Part shown: positions 1-7,723 of the stretch, one piece after another
Numbering within the stretch: position 1 is the first letter of the stretch
How the letters are laid out: every line of letters starts with the position of its first letter
Assembly (NCBI GenBank): GCA_012837705.1
Contig: DUQQ01000040.1
Location: forward strand, 1-39,064
Length of the DNA: 39,064 nt
Direction of reading: 5' to 3'
From: Hydrogenispora sp.
GTDB lineage: Bacteria; Bacillota; UBA4882; UBA10575
Notes under the pieces: generated by a model
Databases searched by the model: none
Told to the model about the DNA's origin: nothing
What the model saw: only the letters and a program-made list of their open reading frames with translations
Made by a program: the position numbers and the translations under genes

Positions 1-789
1 CAAGATATGGAGTTGCCTGGGTGGATGTCGATTTTCAATGAGAACGTTGTAACAACCGCCCTAATTATGCTGGCTTTCTTTGGCTCAATCCTTTTATTCC
101 TGGGTAAGGAGTTCTTGGTTGCCGGCGGCTTCTTGAAGGCTAAAGATAATTTCTTCTTCTATATTCTCACTTTTGCTTTCAACTTTGCCGTCTACCTTAC
201 TATTTTACAGTTGGGAGTCCGGATGTTTGTTTCCGAGTTAACCCAATCCTTCCAAGGGATCTCTACTAAACTTTTACCTGGTGCTATTCCGGGAATCGAC
301 GTTCCTGCGGTGTATACTTTTGGTTCGCCGAATGCTATTACTTTCGGCTTTATCGCGGCCGCGATTGGCCAATTAGTTGCCATTTTGGGTTTGATCGTCT
401 TTAAGAGTCCCATCTTAATTGTGGCCGGGTTTGTTCCGATGTTTTTCGGCGATGGCACCCTGGCTGTATTCGCCAATCATAAGGGCGGAATTAAAGCGGC
501 ACTGGCGATTCCATTTATTACCGGGATCATCGCCGTCCTTGGGAGTGCAACCTTTGCCAGTTTCCTCGGTCTGGCTCAATATGGTGGCTTCAACGGTCTC
601 TTCGACTGGGTTACAGTTTGGCAAGGTTTTGCCTACTTGATGAAGTATGGTGGATATTTTGGCGTGGCGTTGATTGTCATCGGGCTTTTGGCGATACCGC
701 AGATCCAGTATGCCCGGAACAAAGATACCTATTTCTTAATTACCGACGATTTTGCCGCGTATAAGGAAAAAATGGAGAATAAAGCGTAA
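1..789 (+). CDS. ulaA: PTS ascorbate-type transporter subunit IIC, C-terminal part (5' truncated)
   Basis: This is the membrane channel subunit of a sugar phosphotransferase system of the ascorbate (SgaT/UlaA) family, which imports L-ascorbate or a related sugar acid while it is phosphorylated by the partner EIIB. The reading frame is open to the left edge, so the ATG at 7 is probably internal; about 260 residues remain, against roughly 420-465 for full-length members. Family features include the segment LPGAIPGIDVPAVYTFGSPNA, the stretch KSPILIVAGFVPMFFGDG, and a C-terminal hydrophobic helix ending in IPQIQYARNK. Several membrane helices are visible. The EIIB gene follows 37 bp downstream, so the two form one operon. 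The family assignment is firm; the exact substrate is inferred from family membership. Confidence 0.88.
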   Translation, partial: QDMELPGWMSIFNENVVTTALIMLAFFGSILLFLGKEFLVAGGFLKAKDNFFFYILTFAFNFAVYLTILQLGVRMFVSELTQSFQGISTKLLPGAIPGIDVPAVYTFGSPNAITFGFIAAAIGQLVAILGLIVFKSPILIVAGFVPMFFGDGTLAVFANHKGGIKAALAIPFITGIIAVLGSATFASFLGLAQYGGFNGLFDWVTVWQGFAYLMKYGGYFGVALIVIGLLAIPQIQYARNKDTYFLITDDFAAYKEKMENKA

Positions 790-826
790 TCCACCGCAGC
801 ATGATAAGTAAAGGAGGGATTGGTTT

Positions 827-1117
827 ATGCTCAAGATTGTCGTGGCGTGTGCCAATGGCGCCGGTTCGAGTCTGATGATCAAATTCAAAGTCGAAAAAAT
901 CATGAAAGATCTCGGCGTTGCGGCCACGGTTCACCATTGTGCTATCGCTGAAGCTAAAAGCATAGTTCCCCAATATGATGTGGTCGTTACAGCTTTAAAC
1001 TTCGTTAAGATGTTTGATTTCGCGAAAGATAAAGTTCACGTTATTGGAGTCAAAAATGTCTTGTCCGAGCAAGAGATTAAAGAGAAAATTCTCGAAAGCG
1101 GAGTCTGTGGTCAATAA
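827..1117 (+). CDS. ulaB: PTS ascorbate-type transporter subunit IIB
   Basis: This cytoplasmic phosphocarrier of 96 residues accepts phosphate from EIIA and passes it to the sugar held by EIIC. The N-terminus has the lactose/ascorbate EIIB fold signature, with a predicted phosphocysteine at Cys8 in the loop CANGAGSS. Length matches the family (about 95-100 residues). AAGGAGGG lies just upstream of the ATG. It follows the EIIC gene closely and ends about 20 bp before a hairpin, so it is probably the last gene of the PTS operon. No EIIA is visible; it may lie to the left of the window. Confidence 0.88.
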   Translation: MLKIVVACANGAGSSLMIKFKVEKIMKDLGVAATVHHCAIAEAKSIVPQYDVVVTALNFVKMFDFAKDKVHVIGVKNVLSEQEIKEKILESGVCGQ

Positions 1118-1136
1118 CGTTTAAAACAAAGGCGTG

Positions 1137-1200
1137 GCTTAAGGGTGGTTGCCAGAGGCGGCTGGACCGTCTTGAGCTTACCACCCTTAAAGCTCTTTTG
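1137..1200 (+). terminator. Hairpin terminator with large loop after the PTS operon
   Basis: The arms GCTTAAGGGTGGT (1137-1149) and ACCACCCTTAAAGC (1180-1193) pair with one bulged base and are followed by TCTTTTGTTG. The loop is about 30 nt and holds a smaller CCAG/CTGG hairpin. Its position just after the EIIB stop fits an intrinsic terminator. Confidence 0.65.
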
Positions 1201-1290
1201 TTGTTCGGTATAGAATGAGAAACTAACGGTAAAACGGTATTGATTGCGGAGACAAAGTTCAGCAAAACTATCTGATAGGGGGCGGCCGTT

Positions 1291-2139
1291 TTGAAGGTCA
1301 CTTTGTTGCAGGAGAACAATAGTCTGTTTGGTCGTTACTTAAGTGCGGAGCATGGTTATTCGGCCTGGATCGAGGATGGCTCAATAAAGGTATTATATGA
1401 TTGCGGATTTTCGGATAAGTTTATCCATAATGCGGAAGCTCTTGGAATTGACCTGCGTACCGCGGATTATGTTGTGTTGTCCCATGGTCATCGGGACCAT
1501 ACCGGCGGTTTAAAATATCTGATCAAATATTACCGGGAAATGTCGATGGCCCGAAAACCAATTATGTTGATCGCCCATGAAGATATCTTTTTGCGCAAAT
1601 ATAACTTCAAAAAGAACCATTCTTCTGGGTTAGATGTTAGCCGTGAAGTTCTGGAACAATATTTTGATCTGAGGATAACCCCCGAACCCTTATGGTTAAC
1701 CGAAAACCTCTGTTTTATGGGATTAACCGAAATAACCAACGATTATGAACGTAAAGTTCCTCAGGCTGCTAATAAGTTCAAGAATGGGGCATGGGTTGAT
1801 GATCTAGTTGATGAAGACACCCAATTTGCCTATAAACACAAAAACGGTGAGGAAGTTAGTGTTATCGCGGCATGTGCCCACTACGGGATCTGTAATATTA
1901 TGGAATACGCCAAAAAAATTACCGGCGCTTCAAAAATCCACACTTATCTTGGCGGTTCCCATCTGCGGATTGATGAAGTTCCCCAGTCGCAAGTCGATAA
2001 AACTTGTGAATATGTGAAGAAGCAAGGAATAAAGAATTTTTACATTTGTCATGATACGGATCTCCATTGTAAGCTTGCATTATGGAATACAACGCCGAGT
2101 AAAGAGGCTGGCGTTGGTTTGGTTGTAGAATGCGAATAA
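1291..2139 (+). CDS. Metallo-beta-lactamase-fold hydrolase (COG1237-like)
   Basis: This is a 282-residue metal-dependent hydrolase. The zinc motif HGHRDH (His65, His67, Asp69, His70) is clear, and a second His site lies in the CAHYGICN segment, followed by a YLGGSHL segment. This pattern resembles the COG1237 group, some members of which are annotated as dihydropterin-ribofuranosyl-aminobenzene phosphate synthases; that function is only established for archaeal relatives. The start is TTG at 1291, with a GATAGGGGG ribosome site about 8 bases upstream. It lies behind an ascorbate-type PTS but beyond a terminator, and has its own terminator, so it is probably a single-gene unit. It could act on a PTS-derived lactone as UlaG does, but it does not look like UlaG itself. 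The substrate is unknown. Confidence 0.8.
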   Translation: MKVTLLQENNSLFGRYLSAEHGYSAWIEDGSIKVLYDCGFSDKFIHNAEALGIDLRTADYVVLSHGHRDHTGGLKYLIKYYREMSMARKPIMLIAHEDIFLRKYNFKKNHSSGLDVSREVLEQYFDLRITPEPLWLTENLCFMGLTEITNDYERKVPQAANKFKNGAWVDDLVDEDTQFAYKHKNGEEVSVIAACAHYGICNIMEYAKKITGASKIHTYLGGSHLRIDEVPQSQVDKTCEYVKKQGIKNFYICHDTDLHCKLALWNTTPSKEAGVGLVVECE

Positions 2140-2169
2140 AGGATAAAATTTAATTAAAAATAAACAGTG

Positions 2170-2206
2170 AACAGCCTGCTCTTAAAAAAGCAGGCTGTTT
2201 TAATTT
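2170..2206 (+). terminator. Intrinsic terminator after the MBL-fold gene
   Basis: An 11-bp perfect stem, AACAGCCTGCT (2170-2180) with AGCAGGCTGTT (2189-2199), has an 8-nt loop and is followed by TTTAATTT. Confidence 0.92.
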
Positions 2207-2335
2207 AATGAATTTGAAAAACCATTTAAGATTTAGAATCTTTATGTTTTGAGAAAGGAAAAAGGATGAAGAGGCAAGAAACAATGAATAAACCCTTCTT
2301 AGCAGGATAAAGATGGGGATGAAAGGAATGACGGC

Positions 2336-3949
2336 ATGAGTACTTTCGATGAAAAACGGGATAATTACGGTTTTCCGTCGCCTTTGGCCGCCGTGATGCG
2401 GAGGAAAGGGATTGATCTAGAACTGACTAGAAATATTTTGACGCGGTACAATGCCGGTGAGTTTGACCGCTTTCAGCCGGTGCGGGCGACGGGGTTTCCG
2501 CGGATTGATGGGGAACGGGTTATCGATCTCACCGTTCCGCTAGAAGTGGCGGTTGATCTACCTACGGCGGAAGCCCGTTTTCAACGCTGGGGTCTCGCGC
2601 TTGATCTTTCTGCCTATTGCCGGGTGGAGGGGAAAACCGGTTATTTTGACCGGGAAGGGCTGGCGCAGATCGGCATTTTTCTCTACCCCTATGTGGGTTA
2701 TGGGGTTCTAAACGGCGGCTCAGCCAGTAGTTACTTTGATTATAAGAAAAATGTAGCGCTAAGTCCCGAAATATATGAAATATGCGCGGAACAATTCCAT
2801 TTCCTCGCGGAGCTTGGACGGAACAAAGCGAAAGCATTGGTTCCTGCGTATATTAACGAAGACGGAACACCCGGCGCTACTTTTATCGAGTTAAAAATGC
2901 GCGCTCTTTTGCTGGAAATCCTCCGCTACCAGCTTCGTACGGGAAGCAAAGCGAAACAGATCTTGCCCCTCTTTCAGATGGCGAGCATCTACAACTACCA
3001 AGAGCTGGAAGATGCTTACGAGAAACTGGGGGACAGTCCTTACTTGCGTGATTTAATGGCCGAGACCGGGGTAGCAATTAACAAAGAAGTGTTGACCGGG
3101 GTTCAACCAATGTTGGCGGCCTACACCCATAGTAGTTTAGGGCGGCCCAAGGAGGTGTTTGCCACTGCCTACGGTAAACCCAACAATCCCCTGCCGATGC
3201 CCGGTGGACATGGGCAGAACTTTCAGATCTTGAGCCGTTGTTACCGCGAACTTTTCGACCGGGGCATCAAGATGGTCTATTTAGGCAACGTTGATAACTT
3301 GGGCTTTACGGTAAATCCGGTGGCCGTTGCCCTCCTGGCCCTCCAAGGAAAGAACGGAGGCTTTGAATTTGCGTTCCGGACCGTGGTTGATACCAAGGGG
3401 GGAGTGCTCGTTCTGGATCAAGATGGCCGGTTGAACTGTGCCGATTTAGGGGTGGCGATTTCGCAAGAAGAGGTGTTGGCCGCGGAGAAAAGAGGGGAGC
3501 AGATCCTCTTCAACTGCGCGACCGGCCTCTTTGACTTGGAATACTTGGTAGCCCATTTGGAAGAGATCAGCACAAATCTGCCGGTGCGGTTCTCTGATCA
3601 GGATAAAGATGCCGGCCGTTACTCCCAGGCCGAGCAGGTGACCTGGGAAATCATCGGGATGCTGGAAGATTTTTATGTCTTTGGCATTGATAAATACGAT
3701 CGTTTTTTAGCGGCGAAAATTGTGCTTGAGACCTTACTCGCCAGTGGGGTGGGGTTGAACGATCCCCGGTTCCCACAGGTCGATGACCCGGCACAGGATC
3801 TAAAAAAGACTGCCACTAAGCTTCATGCCGGTTTACAGCGGAAGCTTGCGACGGTCTATGGATTGAAAAAAGTGGCGGGGTGTTGGACCCCGAAAACAAT
3901 TTCCGAACTAAAACAGGAGATGACCCCTGACCACCGATTATTTCCTTAA
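2336..3949 (+). CDS. UDP-sugar pyrophosphorylase of the eukaryotic UDPGP family
   Basis: This 537-residue nucleotidyltransferase probably makes a UDP-sugar (UDP-glucose or UDP-N-acetylhexosamine) and pyrophosphate from UTP and a sugar 1-phosphate. The UDPGP-family core (PF01704) is visible: PGGHGQNF (about residue 290), YLGNVDNLGFTVNP (the family's (S/N)-x-DNLG uridine-binding region) and VVDTKGGVLVLD, equivalent to the DVKGG segment of eukaryotic UGPases. Bacteria normally use the unrelated GalU, so this branch is notable. ATG at 2336 is chosen because two nearby upstream ATGs are out of frame and GAAAGG lies about 9 bases before it. It stands alone and its last 12 bp overlap the convergent flavin reductase gene. 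Sugar specificity cannot be read from the sequence. Confidence 0.8.
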   Translation: MSTFDEKRDNYGFPSPLAAVMRRKGIDLELTRNILTRYNAGEFDRFQPVRATGFPRIDGERVIDLTVPLEVAVDLPTAEARFQRWGLALDLSAYCRVEGKTGYFDREGLAQIGIFLYPYVGYGVLNGGSASSYFDYKKNVALSPEIYEICAEQFHFLAELGRNKAKALVPAYINEDGTPGATFIELKMRALLLEILRYQLRTGSKAKQILPLFQMASIYNYQELEDAYEKLGDSPYLRDLMAETGVAINKEVLTGVQPMLAAYTHSSLGRPKEVFATAYGKPNNPLPMPGGHGQNFQILSRCYRELFDRGIKMVYLGNVDNLGFTVNPVAVALLALQGKNGGFEFAFRTVVDTKGGVLVLDQDGRLNCADLGVAISQEEVLAAEKRGEQILFNCATGLFDLEYLVAHLEEISTNLPVRFSDQDKDAGRYSQAEQVTWEIIGMLEDFYVFGIDKYDRFLAAKIVLETLLASGVGLNDPRFPQVDDPAQDLKKTATKLHAGLQRKLATVYGLKKVAGCWTPKTISELKQEMTPDHRLFP

Positions 3950-4453
3950 GTAGCTAGCCAGGATTTCGCCGAAATAGAGGACATGATAGTCGGGGGTTTG
4001 GTAGCAATTCGTCCGCAACTCTTTGCTGAGCTGCCCGGGTTCCATGGCCTGTTGGTAGACGACCCGGCATTCGAAGTGTAAAGGACATTCTTTGATGATC
4101 GGCGTATCAATAGCCCTCCCTTTTTCCGGGGTGAAACCACACTCTTTAAACTTGTCGATGTCCCGGCCGGACTGGCGGCCGCAGATCATCAATTCATTGG
4201 TGCGGTCTTGGTGCAGGGGGATACTGACAGTGAATTCGCCGGCTTTTTCTAGTAAGCCATAGGTATGCCGCGAATACCGGACCATCACCATGAGGATGGG
4301 TTTCCGCCAGATATAACCGATGGTGCCCCAACCAATCGTCATGATGTTGGCGCGGTCTTGGTCGGGGTCTTTAACGGTTAAAAAGATCCCACCGTTAGCC
4401 AGGTGCGCGATGGCCTCATTGGCATATTCATGGTAAGCGATGTCTTTATGCAT
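3938..4453 (-). CDS. Flavin reductase-like, FMN-binding split-barrel protein
   Basis: This 171-residue protein belongs to the flavin reductase-like family (PF01613), whose members bind FMN in a split barrel and act as NAD(P)H:flavin reductases or flavoredoxins. Typical segments are NIMTIGWGTIGYIWRKPIL, followed by VRYSRHTYGLLEKAGEFTV and, after a GRxSGRDIDKF stretch, ECPLHFEC. The ATG at 4453 is preferred over a longer frame from 4546 because GGAGGAAGG lies just upstream and family similarity begins there. It follows the unknown gene at 4560-4976 on the same strand with a gap of about 105 bp. Its 3' end overlaps the UDPGP-family gene. The electron donor and acceptor are unknown. Confidence 0.85.
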   Translation of the reverse strand: MHKDIAYHEYANEAIAHLANGGIFLTVKDPDQDRANIMTIGWGTIGYIWRKPILMVMVRYSRHTYGLLEKAGEFTVSIPLHQDRTNELMICGRQSGRDIDKFKECGFTPEKGRAIDTPIIKECPLHFECRVVYQQAMEPGQLSKELRTNCYQTPDYHVLYFGEILASYLRK

Positions 4454-4559
4454 ATTCCTTCCTCCGATCTTTGTTCTCTTCTTTAAAAAGATTCTGTACG
4501 GATTGGCTGGTTCCTTCTGGTTGTGGAGCAACCGGGGTAGGGGCACTCCTGCTTTGGTA

Positions 4560-4976
4560 TTAATATGTAACCCGGCGCAGCCGGCGGTGAAGAAGGGGTA
4601 GTTTATAGGAGTTGGCGACCAGAAGGTTTCCGTCGGCGGTTTTTGCCTGAAAAACCAGGGTTTCTTTATAAAAATAGTATCTCGGTAACGTAATTAAACT
4701 AACCATCGGGCGGGGTACCGCCTTAATTATCACATAAAACCCCCGGTATTTTACTTCCAATGGTTCAAACCCACCGACCATAAGCAGAAGCAGGTCGGTA
4801 TTTTCTTTGAGTGCCGGCAGTTGCGCCCCGTAGTTTTTTGCGAGCGCTTCCTGCTGGGCGAAAATTTCCCGCCCGATAAGGATGAAAGGGCGGGATGAAC
4901 TGCTTTCGTGGCGAAAAAGAACCGTAAAGGCCAGTGGAATGTACTGGACGGCCGGGTAAGGATATAATGCACTCAT
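4560..4976 (-). CDS. Hypothetical protein, unknown function
   Basis: This is a 138-residue protein that I do not recognise. The start is secure: GGAGGTGG sits 7 bases before the ATG. It looks soluble and beta-rich, with alternating hydrophobic residues in LLLLMVGGFEPLEVKYRGF and in FYVIIKAVPRPMVSLITLP, and a basic C-terminus (LLHRRLRRVTY). There is no signal peptide and no cysteine cluster. The layout faintly recalls PrcB_C-type beta domains, but that is a guess. It lies 74 bp downstream of the anti-sigma gene on the same strand with no clear terminator between, so it may belong to the sigma factor operon. Confidence 0.6.
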   Translation of the reverse strand: MSALYPYPAVQYIPLAFTVLFRHESSSSRPFILIGREIFAQQEALAKNYGAQLPALKENTDLLLLMVGGFEPLEVKYRGFYVIIKAVPRPMVSLITLPRYYFYKETLVFQAKTADGNLLVANSYKLPLLHRRLRRVTY

Positions 4977-5050
4977 TTGGCGTCCACCTCCAAACTTTTA
5001 AGCGTTATTCTTATTGTATGCGGAGGCAGGTTAGGAGGTGCCGAAGTCCT

Positions 5051-5596
5051 TCAACGGGATGAAACCGGAATTCCGGGCAAAAGGGCTTTGTGCTGTGGGA
5101 GATAGAAATCATCGATCTTCTTTTTCTTTTTCTTCTTCTCTTCGGTCTCGTCCTCTTCCAGGAAAAAATTAACGTTGCTGTTTTGCTCGTTATTTACTAG
5201 CTGATAAGTGGTGAACTGATCATAGGTGTGATACTCGACCTCTTGGCCAGCAATACTCCGGTTAGTGTTGGTTACTGGGAACAAATGAAAGGAAGTGAGG
5301 AGGAAAAGAAAGATACAGGCAGCCGTTAAGGTTAACCTTTTGCACCACTCCCACGGATTGCTGTCAACCGCATCACTTATGTGTAATTTGTAGCTAAAAA
5401 AGTGATCGATCAGGTCGATCTGGGGCGGAGGCGGTTCCAACCCCCCTAAATATTTCTTGATCCGGGAAAGCTCTTCCAAACATTGGGCGCATACCGGACA
5501 GTTAAAGATGTGGTTTCGAATCAGGCGCCGTTCTTCGGAGGAGAGCTCCTGGTCGAGATAGGCTGAGAGTAGGCTTTGGACACGATGACAATTCAT
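5051..5596 (-). CDS. Anti-sigma factor with zinc-finger (ZAS/zf-HC2) domain
   Basis: This 181-residue membrane protein most likely holds the adjacent ECF sigma factor inactive until a signal releases it. The N-terminal ZAS zinc site is visible: His29-x3-Cys33-x2-Cys36, with Cys3 as the likely fourth ligand, as in RsiW. One membrane helix spans about residues 87-107. The outer or C-terminal part is not conserved: it holds the acidic stretch FFLEEDETEE followed by seven lysines (154-160). Its ATG overlaps the sigma gene stop as ATGA, a sign of translational coupling and matched stoichiometry. The partner assignment is inferred from this coupling. Confidence 0.88.
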   Translation of the reverse strand: MNCHRVQSLLSAYLDQELSSEERRLIRNHIFNCPVCAQCLEELSRIKKYLGGLEPPPPQIDLIDHFFSYKLHISDAVDSNPWEWCKRLTLTAACIFLFLLTSFHLFPVTNTNRSIAGQEVEYHTYDQFTTYQLVNNEQNSNVNFFLEEDETEEKKKKKKKIDDFYLPQHKALLPGIPVSSR

Positions 5597-6195
5597 TGTT
5601 TTTTTCCCCTTTCCCCGTTAAGGTATGGGTGTAAATGTTCGCGAAGTTGCCGCCGACCCCGGTGGATGCGGGAGCGCACCGTTCCGAGCGAACATTGGAG
5701 AATATTGCTGATCTCCTCATAGGAAAAGCCTTGGACGTCACAGAGGACAACGGCGGCACGGAACTCCTCCGGCAAACGCAGCAAGGCTTTTTGGATCGTC
5801 TCGCCGAGTTCGTGACGGAGGGCAAAATCTTCCGGCAGCTTGCTGTGGTCGGGCACCTCTTTCGGTTTTTCCTGGTCAAGATAGGGCGGAGATTCGTCTA
5901 AGGAGGCCACGAATGGACGCCGCCTTTTTTTACGGTATTGGTCGATGAACAAGCGATAAATAATCTGGTAAACCCAACGGTCAAAAGCCGTACCTGTTTT
6001 AAAGCGGTGGAAAGCACGATAGGCTTTGAGTAGCGCCTCCTGAGTTAAATCCTCGGCGTCGTCGTGATTGCCGGTTAAACGGTATGCAAAGTGATAAAAG
6101 GCCTTTTCGTAGGTTTTGACTTGTTTCTCAAATTCTTCAAGAACATCTGGTGCCGGCGCTGTGCGGACCAATGATAAGGTTTCCGTTTGCAGCAT
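5593..6195 (-). CDS. ECF-type RNA polymerase sigma factor (SigW-like)
   Basis: This 200-residue sigma-70 family factor has regions 2 and 4 only. Region 2 contains DAEDLTQEALLKAYRAFHRF, and region 4 contains LPEEFRAAVVLCDVQGFSYE followed by an HTH with TVRSRIHRGRRQL. A basic linker KKRRRP lies after region 2. The ATG at 6195 is preferred to an in-frame TTG at 6204 because AGAAAGGG is 10 bases from the ATG but only about one base from the TTG. It is followed by its overlapping anti-sigma gene. A near-consensus sigma-A promoter lies directly upstream, so basal expression does not seem to depend on autoregulation. The stress it answers is unknown; the upstream htrA suggests an envelope role, which is inference. 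Confidence 0.93.
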   Translation of the reverse strand: MLQTETLSLVRTAPAPDVLEEFEKQVKTYEKAFYHFAYRLTGNHDDAEDLTQEALLKAYRAFHRFKTGTAFDRWVYQIIYRLFIDQYRKKRRRPFVASLDESPPYLDQEKPKEVPDHSKLPEDFALRHELGETIQKALLRLPEEFRAAVVLCDVQGFSYEEISNILQCSLGTVRSRIHRGRRQLREHLHPYLNGERGKKQ

Positions 6196-6231
6196 AATAT
6201 CCAAACCCTTTCTCAGATAAGCTCTACCTGC

Positions 6232-6260
6232 ATTTTACCTTTTTACATTAGTTATGTCAA
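6232..6260 (-). promoter_or_regulatory. Sigma-A promoter for the ECF sigma/anti-sigma pair
   Basis: On the minus strand TTGACA (6260-6255) and TAAAAT (6237-6232) are separated by exactly 17 bp. The elements start right after the htrA stop codon. They are bracketed by inverted ACCTGC/GCAGGT copies at 6226-6231 and 6263-6268. Confidence 0.8.
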
Positions 6261-6269
6261 AAGCAGGTT

Positions 6270-7481
6270 TTACCTTTGGTCTTCCGGCTTTGCTTCGAGG
6301 ATGACATCGATCTTTTTAAACGCGTCGCTTCTCCAGACGAGGAGGGAGACGGTATCACCGATCTGCATTTTTTGGATCATAGCGGCCAAGTCTTCGCCGG
6401 ACTTAATCGTCTGCTGGTTTACCTGGGTAATAATATCTTGCGGGAGAATTCCGGCTTTGTCGGCGGGCGAATCCTTCACAACGCGGCCGACATAAACACC
6501 GGTCTTAAAGGGTAATTCGAAATATTCCGTCATGTCTTCGTTGACGTCTTGCATATAAATGCCCAGCCAGGGAACGGTGGATTCGGCATGGGTAATTTTG
6601 CCCTCGTTAATGAGAGCATCCAGATTATCTTTCAGTAGTTTAATTGGAATGGCAAAACCGATGTTTTGCGCGTTGGAGAGGATGGCTTCATTGATCCCAA
6701 TGACTTCCCCTTTCAGGTTCACCAGAGGACCACCGCTGTTGCCCGGGTTGATGGCGGCATCGGTCTGGATCAGGTAACCTTCCTCTTTACTATCGGCGAT
6801 CGAACGGTTCAAGGCGCTGATGATTCCGGTGGTTACTGTTTCGTGTAAACCGTAGGGGTTACCGACGGCCACGACCCACTGTCCGATCTGTAGACGGTCG
6901 GAGTCGCCCATCTCTAAGTAGGGAAGGTTTTTCGCCTTGATCTTCAGAATGGCCAAGTCGTATTTACGGTCCGACCCCACGACTTTGGCGTCGTATTTTT
7001 TACCGCCTTTCAAGTTGACGGTTATTTTGTCCGCGTTTTGGATCACATGATAGTTGGTGACGATGTAGCCATCCGGGCGAATTAGAAAACCGGATCCGGT
7101 TCCTTGTTGCTTGTATTCCCGTTGGCCATAGTAATCAAAGAAGCCCGGGCCGAAGAACTCCCGGAAAAACTCGGGAATCATTGGATTAGTCTTCACCGTC
7201 CGCTCGGTATCGATATAGACGACCGCGGGTGCCACTTTTTTATGCACATTAATAATCGCGTTTTCCCAGGAAGAAGCGCTATCATCCGAACCGAATTTAA
7301 AGGCGGCTTCCTGCACCGTAAACTGCTCTTCGCGTGCTACTTTGCTGGCGGGAGGAGGCGAGGACTTATCTTCCACGCCACTAAAAGCCAGAAAAACCGC
7401 GGAAGTAATAATAGAAGTAGCAATTACCACAAATAATAAGGTTAATAGTTTTTGGTAACGTTGAGAGAATCTTCCCATCAT
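6270..7481 (-). CDS. htrA: Membrane-anchored HtrA/DegP-type serine protease
   Basis: This is an envelope quality-control protease of about 403 residues that degrades misfolded proteins outside the membrane. An uncleaved N-terminal membrane anchor spans about residues 12-35. The trypsin-like triad is visible as His in TNYHVIQNADKI (about 145), Asp in RKYDLAILKI (about 175) and Ser in INPGNSGGPLVN (about 249). One PDZ domain follows (about 300-395), containing the segment SPADKAGILPQDII. GGAGG lies 5 bases before the ATG at 7481; a TTG one codon earlier and an ATG one codon later are possible. It is divergent from yicC and lies upstream of the ECF sigma operon, which has its own promoter. Confidence 0.95.
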   Translation of the reverse strand: MMGRFSQRYQKLLTLLFVVIATSIITSAVFLAFSGVEDKSSPPPASKVAREEQFTVQEAAFKFGSDDSASSWENAIINVHKKVAPAVVYIDTERTVKTNPMIPEFFREFFGPGFFDYYGQREYKQQGTGSGFLIRPDGYIVTNYHVIQNADKITVNLKGGKKYDAKVVGSDRKYDLAILKIKAKNLPYLEMGDSDRLQIGQWVVAVGNPYGLHETVTTGIISALNRSIADSKEEGYLIQTDAAINPGNSGGPLVNLKGEVIGINEAILSNAQNIGFAIPIKLLKDNLDALINEGKITHAESTVPWLGIYMQDVNEDMTEYFELPFKTGVYVGRVVKDSPADKAGILPQDIITQVNQQTIKSGEDLAAMIQKMQIGDTVSLLVWRSDAFKKIDVILEAKPEDQR

Positions 7482-7723
7482 CAATTCCTCCTTACGCGAA
7501 AGTTTGGACTGTAGAAATTTGGCTTATAGAAATATTATTGGTCTTGATTCTTTAATGGGTTAAAACGATGCCTTCAGTGAAAAGTTCCCCCTCACAAAAA
7601 TACAGAAATTTCTGGTTAAAAAGGAGGAGTTTCCTTCTCTAGGTGGAATTAAGTACGTGAATTAGCTTATTATTTCGGTCGGAGAGGAGCTTATTCGTTA
7701 GTCTTTTAAGGAGTTCTGATTCA

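Noticed and set aside
1291-2139. UlaG lactonase
   Set aside because: The length and the motif arrangement (HGHRDH, CAHYGICN, GGSHL) fit the COG1237 group rather than UlaG.
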